Notes: generated from the sequence alone by a model not told the origin. 64,000 bases of DNA from Fuerstiella sp. (GCA_014238335.1 JABABI010000012.1:31999-95998); one strand, 5' to 3'; shown: positions 18,809-28,039, numbered from the stretch's first letter. Program-made: numbers and translations.

Positions 18809-18887
18809 ATTCCTTCTTGTCGTCCTTGATGTTTGTATGAAATCTGCAATTCGACTGAAGTCCGAATTGAACGGCCTGTGAGGAAAA

Positions 18888-20618
18888 TTACGAACCTGTT
18901 TCTACGGAAGAATCCGATTGGTTGCTCGTTACAGAGGGTTTTGCCCGAAAAATCACGCTGAGCACTACAATCGCCCCTAGCGCACCAAAACCGACCAACT
19001 GCTTTGTGGAGTCACTTTGGTAGATTGAAATCACAGAAACCGTTACAGCGAAGGACACCGCCAGCATCATCAGCAAGTTCCACTTGAGGCGATTGAGTCC
19101 GGACGGCATGTGATCACCCAAGAGCCGTTTTGAATTCATCATGCAGAAGAACGTGACATAGGCAATTGGAAGCAAAGCGGCACCAAACATCGAGGTTGGA
19201 ACTACGAGCCATGCCTTCGCACCGCCGGTCCACAGAAACAGCGAGCCCAGCGCGCCACTGATGCCGGCCACCAAACATCCCACCCTGAATGTATTGCTTG
19301 TTGCCTCGTGACCGAGGGCCTCACACAAAGCAAATCCATTGATTAACATCAGAATGATGATTGTTGATACGGCCATCGCAAGAACGCCAATCCCGAAAAC
19401 CACATGAGCAATTGTTTTCCCACTGAGATGTTCAAGCGCGCCAGCCAACTGTTGGTTGTCTCGCTTGACAAGGATCGCGGCCATCTTTCGGTCGGCTTCG
19501 GGAAGATTGTTTCGCGCTTCCTGCAACGCTCCGGTCTGTGCGTCGCTGCGGTCGCTAGCACCGAATTGCTGTAAGAATTTCTCTGGCCCAAGTTCTTCCT
19601 TCATCCGCGTATCAAGCAGTCCATTGACGCCGCTGCGAATATTATTTGCCACTGGAGTTGCGTCCGCAGACAGGATTCCTGCTTCAGGGCGCCCATGAAA
19701 CTGTGACGCTGACGCAATCACAACGCAACTGGTGGCGAGCAAGTACGGAATGAACAGACCAGTGCTGAGGTCAAAGATGGCGAGTCCCCGGAAACCCTTG
19801 TCCCACTTTTTTCGCAACAACGAATAAGGCATCAGGAACGTCATGTTGATTCCGACAGCGGTAGCCGTTGCCGTGATCATTGTTGCGACCTGTGGATTGA
19901 AGACCTGGTTCCGCCAGAATTCCGAGAACTGTCCTGTTGCTGCAATCGAAGATTCCAGTTTTGGAGAGACTTTCAGGAAAAGACCATTCGGAACAAAGCC
20001 AGCGAGGATCTCCGACCACGGCAGCCCTTCACTGCTGAACGTCATTCTTAGCACGACCGCGAAGAACGACAACACCACGATTCCGACTAGTATCTTCAAG
20101 AGCCATTCAAATAACTGCACTCCCTTATTGCCACTGCTGTACGACCAAACCACAATTGTTGCCAGCGTGAAAAGAATCGCCGAAGCCAGCCAGTCTTCCA
20201 TTCCCGGAAAGAGATTCTGCATCAAGGCCCCCGTTCCCAGTGAGAATTGAGGCATGCACCAAACCATATTGGCCATCATTGTGCCAATGAGCCATGCCCA
20301 GCCCAGAACGGGGCTGATCTCGCTGTTGATCGCCTCAAACGGACGTCGACCGGTCGAGAGTGTGACATAGGAAATTGCAGACAGCATCACGATGCCCAGG
20401 ATCATTGCCGTGGGCTGCAGCCACATTGTTCCATAACCGAGCAGAACCCCCAGGTAGAGGCTTCCGCCGAGGGATCCGCCGCCGAGCGTGATGGCGCTTT
20501 GCAGCCAACCGGGGCCGGAGAGTTTGGTGTAGACAGCGAGTGTTGCCAGCGGGCCCTTGCCCCGAGCGTCACTGATTAGTGCGCGTTCTTCTTCGAGTCG
20601 ATTTTCGCCGGACGACAT
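18888..20618 (-). CDS. Nramp-fold divalent metal transporter homologue with altered metal-site motifs
   Basis: A 576-residue polytopic membrane protein with about eleven helices. The TM1 opening GPGWLQSAITLGGGSLGG (35-52) aligns with Nramp TM1 GPGFLAAVGYIDPGN, but DPGN is replaced by GGGS. In TM6 the MPH motif reads MPY (263-265). A hydrophilic insertion of about 90 residues (about 305-395) lies between helices. Nramp proteins import Mn/Fe with protons; loss of the Asp/Asn ligands argues for different ions (Nramp-related Mg transporters also differ at TM1) or another substrate. It is transcribed alone, with a terminator downstream. Fold assignment is fairly secure; substrate is not. Confidence 0.75.
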   Translation of the reverse strand: MSSGENRLEEERALISDARGKGPLATLAVYTKLSGPGWLQSAITLGGGSLGGSLYLGVLLGYGTMWLQPTAMILGIVMLSAISYVTLSTGRRPFEAINSEISPVLGWAWLIGTMMANMVWCMPQFSLGTGALMQNLFPGMEDWLASAILFTLATIVVWSYSSGNKGVQLFEWLLKILVGIVVLSFFAVVLRMTFSSEGLPWSEILAGFVPNGLFLKVSPKLESSIAATGQFSEFWRNQVFNPQVATMITATATAVGINMTFLMPYSLLRKKWDKGFRGLAIFDLSTGLFIPYLLATSCVVIASASQFHGRPEAGILSADATPVANNIRSGVNGLLDTRMKEELGPEKFLQQFGASDRSDAQTGALQEARNNLPEADRKMAAILVKRDNQQLAGALEHLSGKTIAHVVFGIGVLAMAVSTIIILMLINGFALCEALGHEATSNTFRVGCLVAGISGALGSLFLWTGGAKAWLVVPTSMFGAALLPIAYVTFFCMMNSKRLLGDHMPSGLNRLKWNLLMMLAVSFAVTVSVISIYQSDSTKQLVGFGALGAIVVLSVIFRAKPSVTSNQSDSSVETGS

Positions 20619-21023
20619 GCGGATCTACTCCGAGTGAATGGATTTGGAAGCGACAGCTGGTATCGCAGTGCGGAAAATAGATTGTGACGCAGCCGACAAA
20701 CGTGGGGATTACTTTCCAGGTAATGCTCCCCTTTGGCAAACCGACACGTTTTGGGGACTCCGCCATTTGGGTGTGACGGTTACTTCGATTCTTGTCGGGC
20801 ACGACAGTGTTGGCGGGCAAACTACAGCGCGAATTGGGCAATCGCAACCAGTCAGAGGGTCTTAAAGTGTCATATCAGCGGAGGATGCACCGATTTGCCG
20901 CCCCAAACCCCATCTTGTGATGAAGTCGCAGGAAGTCTAAAATGGGCCGCGTAGAAATGTTGTAACTCATTTTGTTATCTGTTCTTACGACGAAACCGGA
21001 CGATTGACGTTCGAAACCGCTTC
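20619..21023. other. 405-bp divergent intergenic region
   Basis: It lies between the divergent Nramp-like and dxr genes and must contain both promoters. No open frame with coding character, no clear sigma-70 consensus and no recognisable riboswitch is seen. Confidence 0.5.
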
Positions 21024-22181
21024 GTGACCACACCTCAGTCGATTGTCGTTCTCGGTTCGACCGGTTCGATCGGGACCAATTGTCTCGACGTCATCCGCAG
21101 TCATCCGGACCGTATGCGCCTTTTGGGAGCCACGGCCTTTCGCAGCGGGAAAGCCCTGCTGGAACAGGCGCAGGAATTTCAGCCGGACTGGATCGCATTG
21201 GGTGACGAGGCTGCCGCCAGTGCGACTTCGTTTGACTCACTGTCCAGTAAAACGCAGCTGTTTACCGGTCCTGGCTACGCGGAACGGCTGGTACAAGAAC
21301 CGGAAGTCGACACTGTTGTTTCGGCGATTGTCGGAGCAGCCGGTCTTGAACCTACGTTGGCGGCGGTGGAGGCCGGTAAGCGGGTTGCGATTGCTAACAA
21401 GGAGACGCTGGTTGTGGCGGGCTCGATTGTGGCTGAGCGTGCCGCAGCTTCCGGAGCAACAATACTGCCTGTCGACAGCGAGCACAGCGCCATTTTCCAG
21501 GCTCTGCAGGCGGGAAAAAAATCCGACTTGCGACGAATTATCCTCACTGCCAGCGGAGGGCCGTTCCGTGGTTGGACGCGAGACCGAATGCGAAATGTAA
21601 CGCCTGAAATGGCTCTGCAGCACCCGACATGGGAAATGGGGCCAAAAATAACCATTGATTCCGCGACAATGATGAATAAGGCTTTGGAAATCATTGAGGC
21701 TCGATGGCTGTTCGGGATTGCCGCGGATCAGATTTCCGTGGTGATTCATCCGCAGTCGTTTATCCACTCATTTGTGGAATATCGAGATGGATCGGTGATT
21801 TCACAGATGTCTCCCCCCGACATGAGACTCCCAATACAGTATGCTATGACGTATCCGGACCGGCTGCCATGTCCATGCCCGGATACAGACTGGTCAATTT
21901 CCACTCCCCTGGAACTGCACCCGCCGGACATGGAAGCCTTTCCGGCACTGCGATTGGGGTTCGAAGTGGCCACCGTGGGCGGCACTTCCGGGGCCGTTCT
22001 GAACGCGTGTAACGAGGTTGCGGTGGACCGTTTTCTTCGCAGCGACATCCGGTTCGACCAGATTACTCAAATTTCTCACGACATCCTTCACCACCATACA
22101 TTCGACGCTCAACCAACGCTGGAACAATTGTATTCAGCGGACAACTGGGCTCGGGAGGAAGCCGCACGGTGGAACTCATAG
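21024..22181 (+). CDS. dxr: 1-deoxy-D-xylulose 5-phosphate reductoisomerase
   Basis: A 385-residue protein starting at GTG. The NADPH loop GSTGSIG is at residues 11-17; IANKETLVVAG, the metal/substrate site PVDSEHSAIFQ, the flexible-loop region TASGGPFRGW, and GPKITIDSATMMNKALEIIEA are all intact. Dxr makes 2-C-methyl-erythritol 4-phosphate, the committed step of the non-mevalonate isoprenoid pathway. It overlaps rseP by 13 nt, so the two are surely co-transcribed; this pairing is common in bacteria. Confidence 0.96.
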   Translation: MTTPQSIVVLGSTGSIGTNCLDVIRSHPDRMRLLGATAFRSGKALLEQAQEFQPDWIALGDEAAASATSFDSLSSKTQLFTGPGYAERLVQEPEVDTVVSAIVGAAGLEPTLAAVEAGKRVAIANKETLVVAGSIVAERAAASGATILPVDSEHSAIFQALQAGKKSDLRRIILTASGGPFRGWTRDRMRNVTPEMALQHPTWEMGPKITIDSATMMNKALEIIEARWLFGIAADQISVVIHPQSFIHSFVEYRDGSVISQMSPPDMRLPIQYAMTYPDRLPCPCPDTDWSISTPLELHPPDMEAFPALRLGFEVATVGGTSGAVLNACNEVAVDRFLRSDIRFDQITQISHDILHHHTFDAQPTLEQLYSADNWAREEAARWNS

Positions 22182-24256
22182 CTCTTGATTTCGACGTTAT
22201 TACTCTGGCAGCCTTCAGCCTGGCCGGGATCGGCAAAACACTGTCGGTCGTGCTTGGTCTGGGTATGGTCATTTTCTTCCATGAACTCGGCCACTTTGCT
22301 GTTGCGAAGTGGTGCGATGTCCACGTGGAGCGTTTCAGTATCGGCATCGGGCCGATCATCTGGAGCCGCCAAAAAGGAGAGACAGAGTATGCTCTGTCCG
22401 CACTGCCGTTTGGCGGTTACGTCAAGATGCTGGGCCAGGACGACATGGATCCCAACCAGATGACCAGTGATGAAATCGCTGAAAACGAGCGATCATATTC
22501 CGCGAAGAAAGTCTGGCAGCGGATGGCGATCATCTCGGCCGGAGTGATCATGAACGTCATTACCGGGTTCATGTTCTTCGCCATCGCCTACCGTTTCGGC
22601 GTTGTGGAGTTGGTGCCAATGGTGGGAAACGTCCATGCAGGGTCACCGGCATGGGAGGCAGGAATTCGCGACGGAGACATGATTCGCAGTATTAACGGCG
22701 ACAGCATTCAAAACTTCACCGACATCAATCAGGCCGTTGTTCTTTCCAGCGGATCTGTGTCGATCGAAGGTGACCACGTCGATGGAACCCCGTTTTCCAC
22801 AGTGATCATGCCGAAACTTGGCAAGACAGTTCGCATGATCGGGGTTGGACCGACCAATACGGCACTTCTGTCGAGTCAGATTCCTGATCCGGAATCTATT
22901 ACAATCCGCGGCCTGGCCGCGGAAAAAGCGTCGCGTCCGTTTATGCCAGGTGACCGTGTGGTCGCCGTCAACGGTGAACCGGTCAAATATCTTCACGAGA
23001 TGGCGTACAAGACCTCAAAGTACGCGTCTTCAGAATTGGCCTACACAGTGCAGCGCCCGGTTGTAACGGACGATGGAGCGGCTCTGACTGATCAATTTGA
23101 AACGATCGAAATTCTGGTCCCGCCCAAACCAATGAAATCAATCGGGATCTGGATGGCAATCGGCCCGGTCACTTCCATTGTCAAGGGATCTATTGCCGAC
23201 AAGGCCGGCCTCAGAGTTGACGACCTGATTACCAGGGTTGACGAACTGACGGTCAGTAAAGACATCGATCCGCTGCGGCTGCCCAACTATTTCGCCGAAC
23301 ACGCCGGTACGCCGGTGACCGTCACCGTGACTCGCCAAACGGAGGATAAGGGGGATGTCGAAACCATACTAACGATGATACCGTCGGACGCTCCTGGCTG
23401 GTCAGAACGTCCGATGACCATCACTGCGCCGTTGCCGATTTCAGCCGTCGGTGCCGGGATCCACGTGCAACCACGGATTGCTCATATCGTGGAAGGCAGC
23501 GAAGCCGCCATGGACAGCAAGCTCAAGGTCGACCAGAAGATTTCCAGTATTGAACTGCAACATGCAGATCCACAGAACATTGTGAAAGACATTCTGGGAG
23601 ACGAGGTCGCTGCTACGAGAGTCCCGGAGGAGGGCGAACAGGGACCGGGCGAGCCAAACTGGGCCTACATGTTCAGCATTATCCAGCAGGTGCCCGACCG
23701 CCATGTTCGCATTCACGTTGCTTCCACAGCAGACGACGGTGGTGGATTTGCAACGGTGTTGAAGGAAGCGAAGCCGGAACAGGATTGGTTCATGCCACTG
23801 CGAGGGATCAATGGCTGGGAACGGGAAACTCGAGTTCGGGAGGCTGAATCATGGAGTGAAGCCGCCTCTCTGGGGCTACGGCATACCAAGAACTCGGGCA
23901 TCAATATTTACATGACGCTGCGTTCACTGGTCCAGGGGAATCTCTCGGTCAAGGCATTGAGTGGCCCGCTGGGAATCGTCAGCATTGGTTACATGGTGGC
24001 TGATCACGGTACCACAAAGCTGTTAATGTTTCTGGGCTTCCTGAGTATCAACCTGGCGGTGTTGAACTTCCTGCCGATTCCGATACTGGATGGAGGGCAC
24101 ATGGTCTTCCTGATCTGGGAAGCCGTGGCCAGACGAAAACCAAGTCCCCGAGTCATCAACCTTGCTCACGGTGTTGGCCTTGTATTCATTATCTCGCTGT
24201 TCGTCTTTGTCATGTACCTGGACATCTTCGTGAACCGACTTGGGTTCGGCGGTTAA
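22169..24256 (+). CDS. rseP: RseP-type site-2 intramembrane metalloprotease, enlarged
   Basis: The GTG start at 22169 lies inside dxr with GGGAGGAA just upstream. The zinc-binding HELGH (H38, E39, H42) sits in the first membrane helix and the second motif NFLPIPILDGG (Asp near 640) is near the C-terminus, so the active site is complete. At 695 residues it is much longer than E. coli RseP (450). The extra length lies in the periplasmic part, which shows at least two clear PDZ domains (about 145-215 and 310-390) plus two PDZ-like stretches (about 255-285, 430-480). It cleaves transmembrane substrates such as anti-sigma factors; a candidate anti-sigma gene lies only 1.4 kb away. Confidence 0.92.
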   Translation: MELIALDFDVITLAAFSLAGIGKTLSVVLGLGMVIFFHELGHFAVAKWCDVHVERFSIGIGPIIWSRQKGETEYALSALPFGGYVKMLGQDDMDPNQMTSDEIAENERSYSAKKVWQRMAIISAGVIMNVITGFMFFAIAYRFGVVELVPMVGNVHAGSPAWEAGIRDGDMIRSINGDSIQNFTDINQAVVLSSGSVSIEGDHVDGTPFSTVIMPKLGKTVRMIGVGPTNTALLSSQIPDPESITIRGLAAEKASRPFMPGDRVVAVNGEPVKYLHEMAYKTSKYASSELAYTVQRPVVTDDGAALTDQFETIEILVPPKPMKSIGIWMAIGPVTSIVKGSIADKAGLRVDDLITRVDELTVSKDIDPLRLPNYFAEHAGTPVTVTVTRQTEDKGDVETILTMIPSDAPGWSERPMTITAPLPISAVGAGIHVQPRIAHIVEGSEAAMDSKLKVDQKISSIELQHADPQNIVKDILGDEVAATRVPEEGEQGPGEPNWAYMFSIIQQVPDRHVRIHVASTADDGGGFATVLKEAKPEQDWFMPLRGINGWERETRVREAESWSEAASLGLRHTKNSGINIYMTLRSLVQGNLSVKALSGPLGIVSIGYMVADHGTTKLLMFLGFLSINLAVLNFLPIPILDGGHMVFLIWEAVARRKPSPRVINLAHGVGLVFIISLFVFVMYLDIFVNRLGFGG

Positions 24257-24330
24257 GACCAGAAGTCGCGCGACAACAACGTTTCAGTCGGGTCGGGAAA
24301 CGCAGGGCCCGCGCGGCTAATGCTGGACCG

Positions 24331-24360
24331 CACTTCGCCGAAGTGTAGCGACTTCAGCTA
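24331..24360. repeat. CTTCG-type inverted repeats between convergent genes
   Basis: CACTTCG-C-CGAAGTG (24331-24345) is followed at once by TAGC...GCTA (24346-24360), giving two adjacent small stem-loops between rseP and the convergent RG-rich protein gene. It is related to the element at 15185-15209. Confidence 0.6.
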
Positions 24361-24403
24361 CGAAAATGCTCGCCCGAACCGCTTCACGTCCGTGCGACAC
24401 GCA

Positions 24404-25684
24404 CTATCGAAATTTCAGCAGTCCGTCGCGTGGTGGTCGTCCACTCCCGGAGCGGCCCTCACCACGTCCTTCGTCGCGACCGCGACCGCCGCGGCTGTCT
24501 TCCCGGTCCTGACGACCGAAGCCGCCTCGTCCGCCGGACGGTCCTCGCCCCATTCCTCCACGGCCTCCCCATGACCGCCGCCAAAGATCCGTGAGATCGT
24601 TGATCAATCCCTCCACCGCTGAGTCCTCGGTGTTGAGTCTCTCTCGTTCTGTTTTTAACCGCTCCATTTTCAATGAATCGACCGCTCGGCCAGGTTCCAT
24701 TTTCATCAGGTCCAATTGCATGGTGCGATCGCCATCCATGAATACATCCACCAGTTTGTCGTCATTTTCAATCAGAGTCCTCAGGTCACCGTGTCGGTCT
24801 CCCAGGTGCTTTTCTCTGAACACGCGACTGAAGTGGTACAAACCATCACTGACGCATTTGAACAGCAGATACGCCTTGCGACGACGCATCTCTTCGGTGC
24901 CGACCGGCTCGTCATCGTTTCGAGTTTTGGAAACTGTCTGCGACAACAGTTTCCACTCATTGGCGTCAAAAAAACTTTGAACATCCTCGAACTGAACCTT
25001 ATCAAAAATCCGCACGATCGGGCTTCCGGGCTGGGGGGGCCGTCCCGATTGAGGAGGGCGACCGGAAAGAGAACTTCGGATCTGATGCAGGACCCAGACA
25101 ATCTTCGTCAGCGTAATCTCGCAGTTGTCATTCGGCTTGAAGCCGTTCAGCTTTTTGGCCAGGTCCGGCGGGACATCCATTGGGATCAGAAAATCCAGGA
25201 AAGACTCATACTGCTGTTCAGTGAGATCCACTGTGTGCCGCTCTCCCTCCGGTGCCAGAATCCCGATAACGACGACATGGTCCGCAGCGTGACTTTCCAC
25301 GTACGCATTCTGAACCTTGCTCGCCCATTTCGCTGCATCACCGTCGTAGCTGCGAATTCTTGCCTCCAGCGTCGCATCCAGCGGTCTCCACCACTCGTGC
25401 AGAGTTCTCAGCTTCGCATCAAGAGACGGATCGGCTGTAACGGCATCGTGAACCGAAATGATTCGTTTCTTGTACTCAGAGCCCTTTGATTCGAACCCAG
25501 CAGCCTGAGTCAGCAGCCGCTGCTGCTGTCCTGCCTCCAGTTGGTCAAACTTGTTGATGGCCGCCTGGATTTCCGGGGCCGGTGTCTCCATGCGTTCCAT
25601 CCACCCGGCGCAGACCACGGTGACCGCAACACCTGCGATCACTGATAACACAGGAAACAAGTTGTTCTTCATGGAGTTGCTCAT
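24404..25684 (-). CDS. Membrane-anchored protein with RG-rich C-terminal tail, third gene of an ECF sigma operon
   Basis: Not a family I recognise. The 426-residue product has an N-terminal membrane anchor (about residues 7-27), then a charged, mostly helical domain (about 30-365) without cysteines or obvious catalytic motifs, containing a short Pro/Arg-rich linker (SGRPPQSGRPPQPGSP). The last 59 residues (from 368) are dominated by Arg and Gly in RGG-like repeats (GGRGGMGRG, RGGRGRDEGRGEGR), low complexity of a type linked to nucleic-acid binding or phase behaviour. It overlaps the anti-sigma gene by ATGA, so it is translated together with it. A role as a third regulator or sensor of the sigma circuit is inference. 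Confidence 0.75.
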   Translation of the reverse strand: MSNSMKNNLFPVLSVIAGVAVTVVCAGWMERMETPAPEIQAAINKFDQLEAGQQQRLLTQAAGFESKGSEYKKRIISVHDAVTADPSLDAKLRTLHEWWRPLDATLEARIRSYDGDAAKWASKVQNAYVESHAADHVVVIGILAPEGERHTVDLTEQQYESFLDFLIPMDVPPDLAKKLNGFKPNDNCEITLTKIVWVLHQIRSSLSGRPPQSGRPPQPGSPIVRIFDKVQFEDVQSFFDANEWKLLSQTVSKTRNDDEPVGTEEMRRRKAYLLFKCVSDGLYHFSRVFREKHLGDRHGDLRTLIENDDKLVDVFMDGDRTMQLDLMKMEPGRAVDSLKMERLKTERERLNTEDSAVEGLINDLTDLWRRSWGGRGGMGRGPSGGRGGFGRQDREDSRGGRGRDEGRGEGRSGSGRPPRDGLLKFR

Positions 25685-26259
25685 TCCTCGGGCTCCGTTC
25701 GAGTCTCTTCGGAACTGAGATTTAGTGCCTTGAGCGCATCCACGTTTGGCACAAGATCGTAAAGTTCGATCGATGGAAGCAGGTCGATGTGTTCAAGGGC
25801 AACGGCCTCCACATTCGTTTCGGCCTCCCGCTCTTCCTTGGCCGTGCCTGCCATAGTCAGCCCAACTCCGGCCCCCAGGACTCCCAGCAGGAAGCACGGG
25901 ACAATTTGATAACGCGCCAATTTCACTGCCAGGTCCTTCAGTCGCCTGCCGGACGGAGCACCGTCGTCCTTCACGACTTCGGCTGAGATTGTTGCCAATG
26001 TTTCCTGAGTAAACTGTCCGCTGGCAGAGACTTCTTCAAGGGAATCAAGCAGCGCCCATGTTCTCGACAGAATGTCCGCATGACTGCGCGCTGCGGCATC
26101 GGTTATAAGTACCTGTTCGACCGCATCCATCTGAGTATCGTTGAGTTCACCGTCGAGATAACTGACAAGTTCTGTCAGCTTTTCATCAAGGGGCTCATCC
26201 AGATTCTCAGGTTGTTCCGGCATGGTCATGTCCGACTGGGATCGATTTGTCCATCTCAT
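25681..26259 (-). CDS. Membrane-spanning putative anti-sigma factor
   Basis: The ATG at 26259 forms TGATG with the sigma-factor stop; a TTG at 26262 is an alternative. The 192-residue product has an anti-sigma-like N-terminal segment (KLTELVSYLDGELNDTQMDA, typical of the sigma-binding domain), lacks the usual HxxxCxxC zinc motif, and has one membrane helix (about 117-138). About 50 residues would lie outside the membrane. Coupling to an ECF sigma gene supports sequestration of that sigma at the membrane. The nearby RseP-type protease could participate in release; that link is inferred from distance only. Confidence 0.78.
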   Translation of the reverse strand: MRWTNRSQSDMTMPEQPENLDEPLDEKLTELVSYLDGELNDTQMDAVEQVLITDAAARSHADILSRTWALLDSLEEVSASGQFTQETLATISAEVVKDDGAPSGRRLKDLAVKLARYQIVPCFLLGVLGAGVGLTMAGTAKEEREAETNVEAVALEHIDLLPSIELYDLVPNVDALKALNLSSEETRTEPEE

Positions 26260-26867
26260 CAAAGATGGCGTTCGAGAACTTCCTTTAAGTTACCTCGTGC
26301 TCGTGAAAGCAGCGATTTCACTGCGACAATGTTCAGGTCCATGATCTCGCCGATATCCTGATAGCTCATGCCTTCAAACTTGTGCAGCAGTACCGCAGTC
26401 TTCTGGCGTTCATTCAGTGAATCAAGCGCGTTGCGGACGATGTCCTGGGTCTCTTTGGAATCAATCTGTCTAGTCGGCATAAGTGCCGATTTTTCTGTCA
26501 GAAATTCCTGTTCCCGACGAACTGAGTCGTCGGGATCCGCCGAGCCGGACAGGGGGATTTCCCGCCTTCTCGCAAGACCTCGCTTCTGGTTGCTTGCCAG
26601 GTTGTGTGCGATTCGAAACAGCCATGTCGAGAATCGGGCGCGGGCCGTATAGCGTTCTCGGGCCTTGTAGACCCGCATAAACACTTCCTGAGCCATATCT
26701 TCAGCAGTCGTCCGGTCGCGAATCAAGTGATAAAAGAATCCGATCAATCGGTCCTGATATCGCTTTACCAGGTCCTCAAATGCCGATTCGTCGCCACTGA
26801 TGACCTGCATCATCAGTTGTACATCCGGGTCGGCCAGATACTGATTCGGCAGTGATTGCGAAACCAA
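26259..26867 (-). CDS. ECF-family RNA polymerase sigma factor
   Basis: The TTG at 26867 is supported by an AGGAG site eight nucleotides upstream, and no ATG lies near. Of 202 residues, region 2 (about 18-85: ISGDESAFEDLVKRYQDRL, TAEDMAQEVFMRVY, FSTWLFRIAHNLASN) and region 4 (about 145-200: LNERQKTAVLLHKFEGMSYQ, IVAVKSLLSRARGNLKE) are complete. It directs polymerase to stress-type promoters and is presumably held by the downstream anti-sigma. First gene of a three-gene operon in which every junction overlaps. Confidence 0.94.
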   Translation of the reverse strand: MVSQSLPNQYLADPDVQLMMQVISGDESAFEDLVKRYQDRLIGFFYHLIRDRTTAEDMAQEVFMRVYKARERYTARARFSTWLFRIAHNLASNQKRGLARRREIPLSGSADPDDSVRREQEFLTEKSALMPTRQIDSKETQDIVRNALDSLNERQKTAVLLHKFEGMSYQDIGEIMDLNIVAVKSLLSRARGNLKEVLERHL

Positions 26868-27010
26868 CGAAGACGCTCCTGAACCGAATTGGCAAAGCCA
26901 CGTTGTACTGTGCGAGGACGAATTCCAAGTACAACGGCAACGACATACAAATACGTCTACTTTATGCCCGGAAGGTAGGAAAATACAGGAAGTAGGAACT
27001 CATGGCACGC

Positions 27011-27039
27011 AAAAAAACCTTGACCATTACTGGTCAAGG
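27011..27039 (-). terminator. Terminator of tRNA-Glu
   Basis: On the minus strand a perfect 9-bp stem (27031-27039 with 27018-27026), GTAA loop, and seven T (27017-27011). It starts about 11 nt after the tRNA 3' end. The rest of 26868-27010 shows nothing recognisable. Confidence 0.93.
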
Positions 27040-27049
27040 CTGAGCTGAG

Positions 27050-27124
27050 TGACCCCAGGGGGATTTGAACCCCCGTTACTGGAATGAAAATCCAGTGTCC
27101 TAGGCCTAACTAGACGATGGGGCC
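27050..27124 (-). tRNA. tRNA-Glu (anticodon TTC)
   Basis: A 75-nt cloverleaf on the minus strand. Acceptor arms GGCCCCA / TGGGGTC pair with one G-T wobble, the anticodon arm is CTGGA-TTTTCAT-TCCAG with anticodon TTC, and the T arm holds GGTTCAAAT. The 3' CCA is not encoded. A strong terminator follows, so it is transcribed as a single-tRNA unit. Confidence 0.95.
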
Positions 27125-27297
27125 GCATTTCAATGCTTCTGTCGGATCCTGTCATGCCCCGACTTCACAGATAATTTCGGCAAATAGAGGCGCCCGCAAA
27201 AAATTCCGCTGAGGGATGACCACCACGATACTCGAGCCTTCACTCGAAATACGCCCACACAATGAATCGCAGCTGGCCACCAGCAGACCTGATGGCC

Positions 27298-27492
27298 CTA
27301 TATACTCGCCGCAGCGTTGTCGTCCTGCGATTCACGCAGGATAGCGTCCAGGACCTCTTTGCGATGCACTGGTATCTCACGTGGCGCTTTAATGCCGAGA
27401 CGAACCTTGTCGCCTCGAACCTCGATCACCGTGATCACGACATCGTCGTTGATCACGATACTTTCACTTTTTTTTCTCGAAAGAACTAACAT
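27298..27492 (-). CDS. csrA: Carbon storage regulator CsrA
   Basis: A complete 64-residue CsrA: MLVLSRKKSESIVINDDVVI at the N-terminus, VRLGIKAPREIPVHRKEV with the RNA-binding Arg/Val residues. A GAGGG ribosome site lies six nucleotides before the ATG. CsrA binds GGA motifs in mRNA leaders and in many bacteria controls carbon flow, motility or flagellin. No flagellar gene or FliW homologue is seen nearby. Confidence 0.95.
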   Translation of the reverse strand: MLVLSRKKSESIVINDDVVITVIEVRGDKVRLGIKAPREIPVHRKEVLDAILRESQDDNAAASI

Positions 27493-27730
27493 CTCACGCC
27501 CTCTGCGCGGCTCACCGGATCAACGTTCCTCTCACTGACTGAAGGATGCCATTCGAACGATCAGGTTCGGAAGAAAAACGCATCGACGGAAATCCCGTTG
27601 ATGGATGCATTTTAGGGTGATATCTCACCCGGTCAACCACTTGAACCCCACGAAATCAAGGCAACGTGGTCCGGGGTGTCCACGACCAAGGGCGTCTGAA
27701 CTTCAAATGCCCCTGGGCAGAGGAACAACT

Positions 27731-28039
27731 CTAGATCATTTCCTTCAACTTCTTCAAAGGCCGTACTTTAACAACATTTGAAGCCGGTTTTGCCTTAATT
27801 GTGATCGTTTCGCCGGTCGCCGGGTTACGGCCTTCACGTTCCGGAGTGGCTTTTTTCCTATGCACATAGATTTTCATCAAGCCAGGGAGATTAAAAATTC
27901 CGCTGCCTTTTGTCAGGTTTTCTTCGATTAAACCCTCTAATGCATCCAAGACTGCACCAACCTCTTTGCGGCTTTGATCGGTTGCTTCAGCGAGTGAATT
28001 CAGAATTTCAGACTTTGAGAGGGGTTTGTCCTTTGCCAT
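27731..28039 (-). CDS. HU/IHF-family DNA-binding protein
   Basis: A 102-residue protein with the HU fold: helical N-terminus (LSKSEILNSLAEATDQSRKE), then the beta-arm region with GRNPATGETITIKAKPAS, the hallmark of HU, where the usual RNP arm tip reads GRNPATG. AAGGAG precedes the ATG. It is a nucleoid-associated DNA-bending protein. The spacer 28040-28316 to the divergent rsmD gene is AT-richer than its surroundings and probably holds both promoters. Confidence 0.93.
   Translation of the reverse strand: MAKDKPLSKSEILNSLAEATDQSRKEVGAVLDALEGLIEENLTKGSGIFNLPGLMKIYVHRKKATPEREGRNPATGETITIKAKPASNVVKVRPLKKLKEMI

Noticed and set aside
20619..21023. Metal riboswitch upstream of the Nramp-like gene
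   Set aside because: No yybP-ykoY-like conserved elements or terminator/anti-terminator pair could be recognised.
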